Source: Ostrinia nubilalis (taxonomy: Eukaryota; Arthropoda; Insecta; Lepidoptera; Crambidae). From it: a DNA stretch of 64,000 bases. The stretch covers positions 10,922,001 through 10,986,000 of the forward strand of contig NC_087095.1 in the NCBI RefSeq assembly GCF_963855985.1, written 5' to 3'. How positions within the stretch are numbered: the stretch's first letter is position 1; every line of letters begins with the position of its first letter. The notes under the pieces are model-generated. The model was not told where the DNA came from. It did no database searches and saw nothing but the letters and a program-made list of their open reading frames with translations. Both the position numbers and the translations under genes were made by a program. Of the stretch, positions 62,200-64,000 are shown in pieces.

Positions 62200-64000
62200 G
62201 CACAGATCACAGAAACTAAAGGGAAATGTGACAAGGGACAAATTGGAACATATTGCTTGTGAAAGCAATGATGACAGTAGCGACGTCATTATATAAACAG
62301 TTTATATTGCTTGCATAGTACTAAAGAATATTCGAACGTTGAATACTGATACCGCAGTGGATAATGAGCACATAATTTGATTTCTTTGTGTGTGTGAATT
62401 TCTAATACGACACTGAGTTTCGAACTCAGCGCATTACTTAGCATCTCTCTATATTTCTATGGAACCAAGTTATAATATAAGTTATATAACATTCCACACC
62501 TTTTTAACATAGTCAGGTAATAATTTTAATAAAATACGAAGCACGTCATCTATCAATAGGATATATGTATATTTTAGAAGTTAATAAATTATGCATAAAA
62601 TATAAACACTAGAAGTTTAGTTAAATCGTAGAATTTCTGAAAAACAAGTACTAAAATCGTACTGAAAAAAAAAGTATTAATATGTTATCTAATTTATTTA
62701 TTAAACGTCGAATTTTATCAAAGATTTTGTACTATAATATAGTTTTTGAAAATATTTTATAGCCTACATAGAAAAAAAATTAGGATTCTAAATAGTGAAA
62801 GATTTTTTTTTCGGAGCTATTGCCTCCAAACAAACAAACAAACAATCAAATCTTTCCTCTTTTATTACTATAGATTTAACAACAAAGCTTCCCTCTCGAA
62901 ACAAAACGCTTCTTTTTTTTCTTCACGAAACAAAACTCAAAGCGGATAAATAAATAAACAAATCTTTGAACAATTTCACAGCGCCATCTAGTCCAAAAGT
63001 AGGCAACCAATATGCTTGTGTTAAGGGTGCTAGCATAATGGATATACTTTTTTATAATTTATTTATTAAATTAAATACATGGTACCTACATATTATACAT
63101 AGTTACACCCAGATCCGTCAAAGAAATTAAAATTCATCATTTCAATTTCTGCTCGGCCGGCCGACTCGAAACAGCCTCTCGGCATAGTATCAAATGTATT
63201 TGGTCGCCGTACAAATCACCGCTTTACGACACGAACGCACGTAAACGTCACGGCGGGAAAAATGACACAGGTCCTGCCTTGACGGGCGCTCGCGCCATAC
63301 TAATCGATGTCGGCTTGCGCATTGTAATTTATACTGATATTCACATCAATATTTTGACAAAGTGGTTACTAATATTTAAACAATAACTGTAGAAATCAAT
63401 TCTACAATGAATATTCTTTATTTTGGGATACTTTTATTGCTGTTATTGCTGTGTTTTTAAACCAAAAACCACGATCAAAATGTGACGTTAATCTTCAAAT
63501 TTGCCAAATTATTTTTAGATTTTACTCAATAATGGTAATGAAATTTAAGAATCTATTTCATTAATGGACTACAAGAATATATGTCCGATGATTACTATAT
63601 ATTTTTAAGCTTATTATATGAGCATAAATAATAGATACAGGACTTTGAAAATGAGTCTGCGGCAATTTTTCCGTAAAATGGTTGTGGGAGATGGGGCACT
63701 GTGAATTAAGCAAAATAATTTTAGCAAATCCGTTTCATTAATGGTCAACACCAAGGATTGACCTATCTTTCGCAGTTATTAAATAATCTCTGGGTGTTGC
63801 TTAAGATAGTAATTCATGCTTCCAAAATCTTAGAATTTCGCACGAAAATGTAAAATGGCTCTTAATGGTGACATGTGACACCTACTCACAAAATAATTAC
63901 GGGCGTCATACATTAATTTATCACTCACTATACAGTCATAATTAGGTCGAACAGTCATTACTATACAATCCGCAAATTCATGTTATGTATTTTTAGCTAT
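62200..64000. other. intergenic, AT-rich, nothing recognised
   Basis: No gene motif or clear repeat. A GC-richer block lies at about 63150-63330 without a recognisable frame. Confidence 0.55.

Overview
The window looks like insect nuclear DNA, most likely from a moth or butterfly. It is AT-rich, has very long introns, and carries short repeats with the A|TC...CTAG|T ends of lepidopteran Helitrons, RTE-type retrotransposon tails, and a hAT-like and a Ginger-like DNA element. I cannot name the species.

One real protein-coding gene is recognisable: a complete hedgehog (hh) gene on the minus strand. Its four coding exons lie at 54754-54479, 26149-25888, 17056-16914 and 16455-15988. They splice in frame into a 382-residue precursor. 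The precursor has a short signal peptide, a signalling domain starting CGPGRGF with zinc and calcium residues, an autocleavage site at G188-C189, and a complete Hint domain plus sterol-recognition tail. Introns 1, 2 and 3 are about 28.3, 8.8 and 0.46 kb. Introns 1 and 2 lie at the classic hedgehog positions. Intron 3 splits the Hint domain. A TATA-less promoter with an initiator and a correctly spaced DPE is visible just upstream, and the very short 5' leader it implies contains a four-codon upstream ORF whose stop overlaps the hh start codon.

Layout, low to high coordinate: 1-14 kb is intergenic DNA downstream of hh, with a hAT-like MITE (462-874), an RTE fragment, Helitron-like repeats, and a 1.5 kb inverted-arm element (8202-9738) interrupted by a second element. 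14.1-16.0 kb is the probable 3' UTR. 16.0-54.8 kb is the hh transcription unit. Its introns hold a GC island (about 19.25 kb), a truncated LINE with an unusual palindromic 5' junction (20.57-20.78 kb), a complete 257-bp Helitron (24.16-24.42 kb), and long stretches without recognisable genes that are good candidates for hh cis-regulation. 54.8-64 kb is the upstream flank, with a Ginger-like element (55635-56640), degenerate Helitron copies and a broken Helitron helicase (about 61.7-62.06 kb).

I found no CRISPR array, tRNA, rRNA or bacterial-type operon, and no new gene system. The most unusual items are the hh leader and promoter arrangement, the Ginger-like element, the inverted-arm element and the palindromic LINE junction. 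All family assignments come from reading motifs by eye; no database search was possible.
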